A stretch of DNA of 64,000 bases from contig FOAY01000004.1 of NCBI GenBank assembly GCA_900109485.1, forward strand, positions 124,001-188,000. Direction: 5' to 3'. Below the pieces are notes generated by a model, which did not search any database, had not been told where the DNA came from, and worked only from the letters and a program-made list of their open reading frames with translations. The DNA is from Kosakonia sacchari. Lineage in GTDB: Bacteria; Pseudomonadota; Gammaproteobacteria; Enterobacterales; Enterobacteriaceae. The position numbers were made by a program, and so were the translations under genes. Below, one piece after another: positions 49,350-57,046 of this stretch. The number at the start of each line of letters is the position of its first letter. The first letter of the stretch is position 1.

Positions 49350-50242
49350 TAGAAAATCTCTTCGTTACGTTTGGACTCTTTTACCGCGCCAAAACCGATC
49401 GACCAGTGGTCGAGGATCTTCTGGTAAGAACCATCTTTGATCAGGGAGTTGAGCGCGGCCTGAACGGCCTCTTCCAGCCCGGAACCTTTCGGGAAGGCGA
49501 TAGAAACCGGTGCGTCGTTAACGCTGATTTGCCCGCTCATGGTCAGCGGTTTCACTTTGCTGACCTGCCAGGTCAGGCCTTCATAAGGGCCAAAGAACAT
49601 CGGCACGCGGCCGCTAACCACCGCCTGTACACCTGCCGGGCGATCCGGGAAGACGGCGACTTTAATCGGCGGTTTACCCTGCGCTTCACAGGCTTTGCTG
49701 CCTTCGTTCAGGCGGTTGATTTGCGTGGTGCCAGCCCCGGCGCCAATCTCTTTGCCGCACACCTGGGTGAGCTCAGTGAAGGCGGGAATATTGGCATCCT
49801 GGCGGGAAATAATGCCTAAGCGCGAGGCGTCGTAATAACTGACAAAATCAACCTGCTCAAGGCGTTTTTGCGTGGCGTTAATATTGGCGAGCGCCACATC
49901 GTAGCGGCCCGATTTCAGCCCCGGAATAATATTGTCGAAACCGCCGGTATCGTGCCATTGCACTTTCACGCCGAGACGTTCGGCAACGGCGGTCATAATA
50001 TCGATTTCACGCCCGGCCAGTGTTTTATTATCTTCCTGATAAAACGTGGTTGGCGGCGTATTTGGATTGGTACCGGCAATAATATAACCACGCTTTGCAA
50101 TATCGGCGGGTAATTTCGCGTTTAATGTTTTGTCCGCCTGAATCATGAATGTTGGATGCGCGGGTACACTCTCTTCCGCCGCATTGGCCTGCTGCACGCC
50201 GCTTATTGCGAGGAGAAGGGAAAATATGCCGTATTTATTCAT
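49349..50242 (-). CDS. Amino acid ABC transporter substrate-binding protein, YxeM-like
   Basis: 297 residues from MNKYGIFSLL, giving a signal peptide 1-21 (cleavage after NA in QQANA before AEESV); the frame continues 17 codons upstream without signal character. Type II SBP_bac_3 fold: the conserved GREIDIMTAVAERLGVKV and FDNIIPGLKSGRYDVALANI are present. First gene of the minus-strand operon; divergent from the SDR gene. Probable ligand: S-(2-succino)cysteine or a related S-substituted cysteine, by cluster logic. Confidence 0.9.
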   Translation of the reverse strand: MNKYGIFSLLLAISGVQQANAAEESVPAHPTFMIQADKTLNAKLPADIAKRGYIIAGTNPNTPPTTFYQEDNKTLAGREIDIMTAVAERLGVKVQWHDTGGFDNIIPGLKSGRYDVALANINATQKRLEQVDFVSYYDASRLGIISRQDANIPAFTELTQVCGKEIGAGAGTTQINRLNEGSKACEAQGKPPIKVAVFPDRPAGVQAVVSGRVPMFFGPYEGLTWQVSKVKPLTMSGQISVNDAPVSIAFPKGSGLEEAVQAALNSLIKDGSYQKILDHWSIGFGAVKESKRNEEIF

Positions 50243-50462
50243 CTGTTTGTCGGTCCCCTGAAATGAGCAAAAAAAACAATATATTTTGTGCAATCCATTC
50301 TGGTAGAGCGCTGAAAACGAGGGAACGAATAAAACCGGAAAAGCAATGCCAGGAATGGCATAAGCCAGCCTTCACGCGCAATGGCGCAACAATTGACAAC
50401 GGTTCTGCGGCGCAGGTGCTAGCCTTAGTTATTTGTAAAATCCAACTGGCAAGGAGCGGACG

Positions 50463-51257
50463 ATGAAGATTGAGCTGCACGATAAAGTCGCGCTGGTCAC
50501 CGCCTCAACGGGCGGGATCGGCTTTGCAATTGCGAAAGGTCTGGCACAGAGCGGCGCGGAAGTGATCCTGAACGGACGCAGCGAAGGGTCGGTCAATAAG
50601 GCGAAAGAGGCGCTGACGAAGCAGGTGCCGGGCGCGCGTCTGCGCACGGCGATTGCCGATCTCGGCTCGGCGCAGGGCGTGGAAACACTGCTGAAAGCGG
50701 CGGCGGAGGCCGACATTCTGGTCAACAACGCCGGGATTTACGGCCCGCAGGATTTTTACGCTACCGACGATGAAACCTGGGAAAAATACTGGCAGACCAA
50801 CGTGATGTCTGGCGTGCGCCTTTCCCGCGCGCTGTTGCCGGGCATGGTGAAAAAAGGCTGGGGTCGCGTGGTGTTTATCTCTTCGGAATCGGCGCTGAAT
50901 ATTCCGGCGGATATGATTCATTACGGCGTGACGAAAACTGCGCAGCTCTCGCTGGCGCGCGGGCTGGCGAAATTCGTCGCCGGTAGCGGTGTGACGGTTA
51001 ACAGCGTGCTGCCAGGGCCGACGATGTCGGACGGTTTTGCCGATATGATGAAAGACGAGATCGAGAAAACCGGTAAGTCGCTGGAAACGCTGGCGAAAGA
51101 GTTTGTGATGGCGCACCGCCCGAGTTCGGTGATCCAGCGTGCGGCCACCGTCGAAGAGGTGGCGAACATGGTGGTTTACGTCTGTTCAAAACAGGCTTCG
51201 GCCACTTCCGGCGCGGCGCTGCGCGTCGATGGCGGCGTAGTGGACGATATTGTCTGA
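50463..51257 (+). CDS. Short-chain dehydrogenase/reductase
   Basis: 264 residues, classical SDR. NAD(P)-binding TASTGGIGFAIAKGLA (about 13-28), NNAG motif near 90, catalytic Ser in ISSESALN and Tyr-x-x-x-Lys in YGVTK. AAGGAGCGG ribosome binding site precedes the ATG. The divergent 220-bp gap to the transporter operon suggests possible coregulation. Substrate unknown. Confidence 0.88.
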   Translation: MKIELHDKVALVTASTGGIGFAIAKGLAQSGAEVILNGRSEGSVNKAKEALTKQVPGARLRTAIADLGSAQGVETLLKAAAEADILVNNAGIYGPQDFYATDDETWEKYWQTNVMSGVRLSRALLPGMVKKGWGRVVFISSESALNIPADMIHYGVTKTAQLSLARGLAKFVAGSGVTVNSVLPGPTMSDGFADMMKDEIEKTGKSLETLAKEFVMAHRPSSVIQRAATVEEVANMVVYVCSKQASATSGAALRVDGGVVDDIV

Positions 51258-51292
51258 GCCGGTGGCTGCCCTCAACCCGGGCAGCCACTGTT

Positions 51293-52291
51293 TCAACTAA
51301 GCGTTTTCACCAGCACTTCGAACAGCAAACCGGGCCGGGTCGGAATGCCAAACCGGGTATCATCCACCGGAAACGGCTCGGTTTCCCCGGTACGGCGATA
51401 ACCGCGACGCAGATACCAGGCGAGCAGCGACTCCCGCACCTGCAACACCGTCATCAGGATACGTTTCCCGCCGCGCGCCCGGCACCACTGCTCCGCCGCT
51501 TCCAGCAGCCGTCGGCCATACTGCGCATTCTGCTGCGACGGCGAAATCGCCAGCGATCCGAGATACCACACGCCATCCTGCTGCGGCTCTACCCAGACAC
51601 AGCCGTCAATACCGCTGGCGGTTTTCCAGACCAGCAAAGTCGCCTGCGGTTTGCTCGCCAGCTCTTCACGTAGCGTTTGCTCGCTAATGCGATCGCCATC
51701 CAGCAAACCCGCTTCGGTTGTCCAGCCTGCTTCCTCGCCGCCGCTGCGATAAGCGCGGTTCAGTAATGTGACGACATCAGCGATTTCGTCTTCCAGCACG
51801 GGGCGAACATCCAGTTTGGTGTAACGCGCGCCGCGAACCGGCAATGGGCGCTCGGCAAGGCGTTTTTCAAGCTGCGCGATCTGCTCGATAAAGTTGCCCG
51901 AAAGGCCTGCCGTCAGCTCCTGAACCACTTTGCCCAGCAGCGGCCATGCCATCTCTTCGCCCCGCACAATGGCGTTTGTGCCCTCGTCCGTTAAGCGAAT
52001 AAACGATTTTCGCCGATCCTCACCGTCACTCTGGCGGGTGACTAACCCGGCGCGGATCAGGCGGTTGATACTGCTGGTCATCGCAGGCTGGCTAACCCGC
52101 GAACAGCGAGCCAGCTCGCCAATCGTTAAACCGGGCTGGCGATAGAGCGCCAGCAAAACCGGGTACAGCCCGGCCGGTACATGGATGCCGGTATTTTGTA
52201 CCAATACACTGGCTTCCGCCTGTAACTGCTCGGCCAGCCGTTTTAACCGGCTGCCGAGAAAGGCGTAAGGCATATCAGAGAGAATATCCAT
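51293..52291 (-). CDS. MarR-type regulator fused to a GNAT domain
   Basis: 332 residues. N-terminal MarR winged HTH (about 1-145): LTIGELARCSRVSQPAMTSS recognition region and the wing RQSDGEDRRKSFIRLTDEG. C-terminal GNAT acetyltransferase domain (about 160-332) with an acetyl-CoA loop near QQNAQYGRRLLEAAEQW. Such bifunctional MarR-GNAT proteins occur in several bacteria; here the two activities might link a small-molecule signal to transcription of the SDR or neighbouring cluster. It converges on the SDR gene and diverges from nothing close, being about 90 bp from the AEC carrier on the same strand. Confidence 0.87.
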   Translation of the reverse strand: MDILSDMPYAFLGSRLKRLAEQLQAEASVLVQNTGIHVPAGLYPVLLALYRQPGLTIGELARCSRVSQPAMTSSINRLIRAGLVTRQSDGEDRRKSFIRLTDEGTNAIVRGEEMAWPLLGKVVQELTAGLSGNFIEQIAQLEKRLAERPLPVRGARYTKLDVRPVLEDEIADVVTLLNRAYRSGGEEAGWTTEAGLLDGDRISEQTLREELASKPQATLLVWKTASGIDGCVWVEPQQDGVWYLGSLAISPSQQNAQYGRRLLEAAEQWCRARGGKRILMTVLQVRESLLAWYLRRGYRRTGETEPFPVDDTRFGIPTRPGLLFEVLVKTLS

Positions 52292-52382
52292 TAGTCACTC
52301 GCAGAAATATATAACCATTTATATAGATTGTTATCTATACATACATACGGTCAATAAATGCAAGTCCTAAAAGAGAGAATCT

Positions 52383-53360
52383 TCAGGGCCAGTTGGGGTA
52401 GAAATGCGCCATCAAAATCATAAAAAGCGGCGTCGTTATGGTAGAGAACAGCGTGGAAAGCAACATGCTGGTTGCCGTCGCGCCCTGCAATACCTGGAAC
52501 TTTTGCGCCATCAGATAGACATTTATCCCCACCGCCATTGAGCCTAACAGCACCACTACCTGGCTTTCCTGGCGCGGCAGATGCAGCAGATACGCTATCG
52601 CCCAAATCAGCCCCGGCATCAGGATCAACTTCAACAGGCAGATAGCGCCGCTTTCGCGCAGCCCTTTGCGGATTTGATAGCGCGAGAGGCTCATGCCGAG
52701 GGTGATCAGCGTCAGCGGCGCGGCCACCTGCGCCACCATGCTGACCGGGCTATCGAGGAAGGCGGGCACCGGGCGATGCAGCAGAAAGCTCCAGGCAAAA
52801 CCGGTGAAAATGCCGATGATAATCGGGTTACGCAATACGCTGAGCAGCGTTTTGCCAATTCCGCGCAGCGAGAAACTACCGTTCTGCGCCCACTCCACCG
52901 ACACGGTAACCAGCGTCCACAGGATCAGACTGTTAAATACCAAAACCAGCGCCACCGAGGCGAGGCTCGCCGGGCCAAGCAGGATCACCGCGACCGGAAT
53001 GCCGAGCATCACATTGTTAGAGAAGATGCCCGCGAGGCCAAACACCGAGGCGGAAACCGAATCCAGGCGGAATACACCTTTCGCCAGAATCCGCCCGATA
53101 ACGTAGATCACAAAGCAGGTGCCGAAATAAGCAATCAGCAGCCGCACGTCTACTGCCGGGCTTTCGTAGAATTTACTCATTACTTTGAATAGCATGCAGG
53201 GGATCGCCACGTTAAAGCAGAAGCGGTTTAACCCCTCGTTGACCGATTCCGGCCAGCCGGCAAAGCGCCCCAGTGAGTATCCCAGCGCAATCAGTAAAAA
53301 GAGCGGCGCAGAGAGCAGCAGTTGCTGCACAAGCTGGCCGAAAAATTCAGCTGTATCCAT
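52383..53360 (-). CDS. AEC family transporter (auxin efflux carrier/malonate-malate permease type)
   Basis: 325 residues, about ten transmembrane helices in two five-helix halves, with the AEC features NEGLNRFCFNVAIPCMLFK and FSNNVMLGIPV in the N-terminal half. Related proteins move dicarboxylates (malonate, malate) or auxin. Given the neighbouring fumarate-releasing cluster, a dicarboxylate exporter or importer is conceivable, but nothing in the sequence proves it. Confidence 0.88.
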   Translation of the reverse strand: MDTAEFFGQLVQQLLLSAPLFLLIALGYSLGRFAGWPESVNEGLNRFCFNVAIPCMLFKVMSKFYESPAVDVRLLIAYFGTCFVIYVIGRILAKGVFRLDSVSASVFGLAGIFSNNVMLGIPVAVILLGPASLASVALVLVFNSLILWTLVTVSVEWAQNGSFSLRGIGKTLLSVLRNPIIIGIFTGFAWSFLLHRPVPAFLDSPVSMVAQVAAPLTLITLGMSLSRYQIRKGLRESGAICLLKLILMPGLIWAIAYLLHLPRQESQVVVLLGSMAVGINVYLMAQKFQVLQGATATSMLLSTLFSTITTPLFMILMAHFYPNWP

Positions 53361-53503
53361 CCCTTACCCTGTTGATATTGATAAAAGTGATTTTCTCTTT
53401 GTTTTCCGCAGTATAGGGGATGGTTTTGTCTACGTCTGCTTGCCTGGTGCCCGTTTTGTGAGAAATGGCTTGCGCCTGGAAGATCGTAAGACGTATCTTG
53501 CGG

Positions 53504-53647
53504 GGTATTATTCGCAATATTCTCAAGGTTATCGTGAAGAATAAAAAGAATATAAAAAATTTTTTTAGTAGTTAATACTTCAATTTCACAAACCGTACAG
53601 AAAACATCCAATTCTCGATATAGCTTATCGATATTATTTTGGTGCAA
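53504..53647 (-). pseudogene. Broken relative of the Rhs immunity gene
   Basis: A minus-strand frame starting at 53647 encodes about 48 residues that align with the middle of the immunity protein at 56741-57034. Over 43 residues I count 20 identities, including IDxLY, the FC pair and LFxLHDNLE. The N-terminal 25 or so and C-terminal 30 residues are lost; after residue 48 the frame runs into unrelated sequence upstream of the AEC gene. The rest of the 414-bp gap (53361-53774) is AT-rich and holds no other gene I can support. This marks the left border of the Rhs island. Confidence 0.7.
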
Positions 53648-53774
53648 GTTATCTGCAGGAAAAATTCATTCCACTCCTTCCATTACGGTATTAGTAGGGC
53701 CAGAGAGCTTATCGTTCATAACCCTATCATAATAAAATATATTTTTATTTATACCGTTTCGGACTCCCATAAAA

Positions 53775-54383
53775 TTATGGGAATCGCTGTTCATGATAGC
53801 CATTTGGGAAAATGTGCGTAATATTTAACAATTTTTCATTCGAATAGTTAAATACAACATTATATTCTGAGAATTCTGCATCGTGATGCTCCTTTTGCTG
53901 TACCGTTATCATTTTCAGAGTCGCACCTTCATATTGATAATCAGAAATACTACAACCATACTCTCCCCAGTTGATATCTTTCTCGATTCTTTTATCCTTA
54001 TTAAAACTTGAAACTGTAATGTTTCTTAGCTTACCTGTGCTGGTAAAGTAAATTCGTTTAACATAATCGTCACTATATAAATAAAACTCCACATTAATTA
54101 CATTGCTCGATTGGCCATAAATTTCAACCATAATTATTTTCTTGGTATCATCGAAATGATATATGTGTGTATTTTTTACATTCGAGGGAATCTTGTTCAA
54201 CTTGCGGCCAGGTTTAAAACCTGCCCGCTCTATTTCATACGGGCGAACGTTATATAAAGCACCTTTGCTAATAACTGTCTCTTTCGACATAGATAGTGCT
54301 TTGGATTTATAAGAAAGCAATGCGCCTTCACAATTATCTTTTATTTCAAGAAATTCTTTTTCAAGTTGCTTTAAAGTATACAT
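53775..54383 (-). CDS. Probable immunity protein for the orphan AHH-nuclease tip
   Basis: 202 residues, low GC, no family recognised. It starts 17 bp after the AHH toxin stop, with AGAGGAT as an excellent ribosome binding site, so it is coupled to the toxin fragment. Charged alpha/beta character with no signal peptide or membrane helix, as expected for a cytoplasmic immunity protein against a nuclease. Function is inferred from the invariant toxin-immunity gene order of Rhs systems. Confidence 0.72.
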   Translation of the reverse strand: MYTLKQLEKEFLEIKDNCEGALLSYKSKALSMSKETVISKGALYNVRPYEIERAGFKPGRKLNKIPSNVKNTHIYHFDDTKKIIMVEIYGQSSNVINVEFYLYSDDYVKRIYFTSTGKLRNITVSSFNKDKRIEKDINWGEYGCSISDYQYEGATLKMITVQQKEHHDAEFSEYNVVFNYSNEKLLNITHIFPNGYHEQRFP

Positions 54384-54400
54384 AGCAAATCCTCTTAGTC

Positions 54401-55009
54401 TTAAAAAATGCCACCGGCAATTTCTGTGCTTATTTTATTTAATTCCCTCAAGAAATCACTGCTATTATTTATAGAGCTCAAACGATCAAAAACCTTTTGC
54501 TTATAAGCAGTTGTGTGAATGCTGGCATGATTTGGCAAAGTACTCCCTGGAGGAAGTTTAACCTTGCTGCTTGAGGGCAAAAATATCCCATTTTCAGCGG
54601 TATTTATATCTATATCCAAATCCTTCATTTTATTCTGCAAAGCTACCATTCTTGAATCTGTAGAATTTGACATAACAATATGATGTGCTGAATTTTTAAA
54701 ACCAGGTTCTACTTTACCTGCCGCAACCATATTCTCCCTAAGTAGCTTGGCATCACTCGAACAACTCATCAACCCCAGCGGATCCACCCATACCAGCGGG
54801 TCAACCACATAGGTATACGTATTCAACCCACCCAGCAGCCCTATCGGGTCCATCTGGGTGTAGCAGCCGCCGGTCGGGTCGTAGTAGCGGAACGTGTTGT
54901 AGTGCAGCCCGGTTTCGCGGTCGAGGTACTGGCCCTGGAAGCGCAGGTTCTGTGGGGTGTCCCACTTCAGCGCATCGTTTTCCCGCTCCGTGCGTCCCCA
55001 TGCGCTGAA
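54401..55009 (-). pseudogene. Orphan Rhs C-terminal module with AHH-family nuclease toxin
   Basis: The right part (about 54770-55009) encodes the end of the Rhs core, from FSAWGRTE to DPLVWVDPLGL, nearly identical to the full-length rhs gene at 57440-57680. After PLGL it switches to a different 122-residue tip with the AHH nuclease hallmark NSAHHIVMSNS and a C-terminal NHASIHTTAYKQKVFDRL. Identity with the intact gene stops abruptly at 55009. Upstream the frame continues only 16 or so codons to a stop, with no ATG, GTG or TTG before the internal Met at 54853, so the module is probably silent until recombined onto the intact rhs gene. Confidence 0.85.
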
Positions 55010-55199
55010 CTTGCTGAATCCAGTTACGCTGTAAAAGCTATCATGAGCAGTAAAGTTATTCTCCTTTTAAACACCTTTCACTCTATTTATGGACAATTCC
55101 CCATCGATGCCAGATAACAGTCCAGTGATATGGAAATTAAAGTGAAACTCCCTTACAATCATATAAATTAGAAATATTTATTTAAAATGAGTCCGTATT
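55010..55199. other. AT-rich spacer at the orphan tip junction
   Basis: 190 bp between the end of Rhs homology and the DUF4291 gene. On the minus strand a short frame (ENNFTAHDSFYSVTG) reads into the orphan module after a stop codon, with AAAGGAGAA ahead of it but no start codon in frame. On the plus strand it must contain the promoter of the DUF4291 gene. Nothing else is recognisable. Confidence 0.4.
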
Positions 55200-55814
55200 A
55201 TGAATAACCGTGATAATGATACCCCCGAAAAACAAATAAGAGCTTTTTATACTAAAGATTTTATTCGTGTATACCAGGCTTACTCTGACGAAATTGCTGA
55301 TAGTGCAATTTCCAACAAAACTTTCATATCCCCACCTTTTAGTATGACAAGAATGACATGGATTAAGCCTTCATTTTTATGGATGATGTATCGCTCAGGG
55401 TGGGGTCTAAAAGATCCTGGGCAAAAAAGAATTCTCGCCATAGATATAACTCATCATGGCTTTAAGAAAATAATCAAAGAAGGTATATTAAGTAATCATC
55501 ACGAGACTGTCTTCTCTTCTAAAAAAGAAAAATGGCAAGAAGAGATAAAGAACACAAATATAATTATCCAATGGGATCCTGAAAGAGATATTCACCTAAA
55601 CAAGCTAAACTACCGTACTATCCAAATTGGACTACGCAATCAGGCAGTAATTGACTATTGTAAAGAATGGATTATAGATATACAGGATGCAACAACACTC
55701 ACTAAAGAAATTTATTCACTTATCTCTAAAGGGCAGATTCAAAAGGCCGAAGAACTACTTCCACACGAACGCGTTTATGATTTAAAATATCCTTTATGGA
55801 AATCCACACAATGA
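55200..55814 (+). CDS. DUF4291 family protein
   Basis: 204 residues. The family pattern is clear: IRAFYTKDFIRVYQAYSDEI, ISPPFSMTRMTWIKPSF followed by LWMMYRSGWG, and a C-terminal YRTIQIGLRNQAV. No transmembrane helix or signal peptide. Function of DUF4291 is not established to my knowledge. It is the only plus-strand gene in the Rhs island, low in GC, lying between two toxin-immunity modules, so it is a passenger rather than an Rhs component. Intact and apparently expressible. Confidence 0.85.
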   Translation: MNNRDNDTPEKQIRAFYTKDFIRVYQAYSDEIADSAISNKTFISPPFSMTRMTWIKPSFLWMMYRSGWGLKDPGQKRILAIDITHHGFKKIIKEGILSNHHETVFSSKKEKWQEEIKNTNIIIQWDPERDIHLNKLNYRTIQIGLRNQAVIDYCKEWIIDIQDATTLTKEIYSLISKGQIQKAEELLPHERVYDLKYPLWKSTQ

Positions 55815-55848
55815 ATTTAATACCGCTTGGCACATCCAGGCGGTATCT

Positions 55849-56352
55849 TTAATTAATTACTCCCAACTTCCCTAATTGTTTCTTCGCACTATTACTTATT
55901 GCATCATTATTAGCAGCGCTAAGTAACTTTAATTTTTCAATAGCATCTTTATTATTTATTTTTGCCAGAGCTCTTATACATTTATCTGCCAACACGAAAT
56001 CTTCATCATAATCACGATAACTGAGATTTAATAAAGCTGCGTAGTATAGGGAATTTACACTTGACGTGCTCTTATAGAAACCCAATAATCTAACCAATTC
56101 TTCATGCTTCTCATGCCAATCATCTGTAATTAAATCATTGAGGACATCTATGCACTTGAACTCATAACTTACCACAGCAGCAAGATATAGTAATAGATCA
56201 ACGAATTCACCATCCTTCGCTTCACGGGCTAAAATTAGTTCGTTGCATATCTCTAACTCATCATACGTCTCATTGAATTCATTTAGAAAACGTGAAAAGT
56301 CAATATCTTTTTTCATTAACGAAATAATCAAATTTTTCTTTTCAGATATCAT
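55849..56352 (-). CDS. Orphan immunity protein, HEAT-like (Imm30-like)
   Basis: 167 residues, almost entirely helical, with repeating LxxLLxxxD-type helices. The central WHEKHEELVRLLGFYKS followed by NSLYYAALLNL and DKCIRALAKI resembles Imm30-type immunity proteins seen next to Rhs and CDI toxins. It starts 5 bp after the stop of a 30-residue toxin tail (56358-56450), preserving the toxin-immunity order although the toxin itself is destroyed. Likely retained to protect against sister cells that still carry the toxin. Confidence 0.7.
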   Translation of the reverse strand: MISEKKNLIISLMKKDIDFSRFLNEFNETYDELEICNELILAREAKDGEFVDLLLYLAAVVSYEFKCIDVLNDLITDDWHEKHEELVRLLGFYKSTSSVNSLYYAALLNLSYRDYDEDFVLADKCIRALAKINNKDAIEKLKLLSAANNDAISNSAKKQLGKLGVIN

Positions 56353-56357
56353 ATATA

Positions 56358-56624
56358 TTAATTTAACTTCTCAAAATTCTTAATACCCTTATTGTATATT
56401 TCTAACGTTTTACTTTTCACAAATCCGATATTTATTTGATCGCCCTTAGCTTACCTGTCATACGCAAGTACTGATAGTCTTCATGACTGTTCCACAACCA
56501 GCCAACCCCAGCGGATCCACCCACACCAGCGGGTCAACCACATAGGTATATGTATTCAGCCTATCCAACAGGTCAATCAGGGGGTAGGTCATTTCGTGGT
56601 AGCAGAAAGTGTTATAGTGCAGCT
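56358..56624 (-). pseudogene. Decayed Rhs core scrap with displaced toxin tail
   Basis: 56502-56624 is a degenerate third copy of the Rhs core end: it matches 57440-57580 at the segment encoding NTYTYVVDPLVWVDPLGL but is scrambled before that. After PLGL it reads into a stop within about 14 codons. In another frame, 56358-56450 encodes AKGDQINIGFVKSKTLEIYN and ends KNFEKLN then stop, which looks like the C-terminus of a former toxin. The immunity gene follows after 5 bp. The toxin body has been deleted. Confidence 0.75.
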
Positions 56625-56740
56625 AAATTTATTGTTTATACAATGGTAACTGGTGAAAATATGCCGGAAAGATACCTTTCCGGTCATCAAAAACGTATTT
56701 AGCGTATTTACAATACATTCTATCTGTAAAAAACGGCAAA
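56625..56740. other. Spacer between cognate immunity gene and decayed Rhs scrap
   Basis: 116 bp of AT-rich sequence with no frame of interest and no clear hairpin; it carries the end of the vgrG-rhs-immunity transcript. Confidence 0.4.
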
Positions 56741-57034
56741 TCAGCTTAAAAAAATTCTTTCTATATATTCATTAACTTTAGAATTAACATTCGAAATCAA
56801 CTTTAAATCACTCCCAGATGTATGTTTCAGGGCGCCTTCGAGATTGTCATGAAGTACAAAAAGACCATATGCCGTTTCTTTAGGCACAACTTCTTCACCT
56901 TCATAAAGATCACAGAATTTCTCTAGCTGAAGATACAAATCATCAATATCCTCCTTGTTTAAATCATCAGCAAGTCGGATCTTCTCAACCAGATTCATGA
57001 TTGCTTCATTTAGGCTTGAAAATTTTTCGCTCAT
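56741..57034 (-). CDS. Cognate immunity protein of the full-length Rhs toxin
   Basis: 97 residues from the ATG at 57034, which has AGGTGA 8 nt upstream; a GTG at 57043 in frame is the end of that site. Acidic, helical, cytoplasmic; no named family recognised. It begins 12 bp after the rhs stop, the canonical place for immunity. A degraded relative is present at 53504-53647, showing that this immunity family has been at the locus before. Confidence 0.8.
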   Translation of the reverse strand: MSEKFSSLNEAIMNLVEKIRLADDLNKEDIDDLYLQLEKFCDLYEGEEVVPKETAYGLFVLHDNLEGALKHTSGSDLKLISNVNSKVNEYIERIFLS

Positions 57035-57046
57035 TAATTTCACCTA

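Noticed and set aside
53291-53503. Remainder of the 118-codon minus-strand frame carrying the broken immunity fragment
   Set aside because: Beyond residue 48 the translation has no resemblance to the immunity protein and overlaps the AEC gene start, so only the fragment at 53504-53647 is annotated.
54801-55001. 66-codon minus-strand frame in the orphan Rhs core
   Set aside because: It is an out-of-frame reading of the conserved core DNA; the same shadow appears at 57471-57671 in the intact rhs gene.
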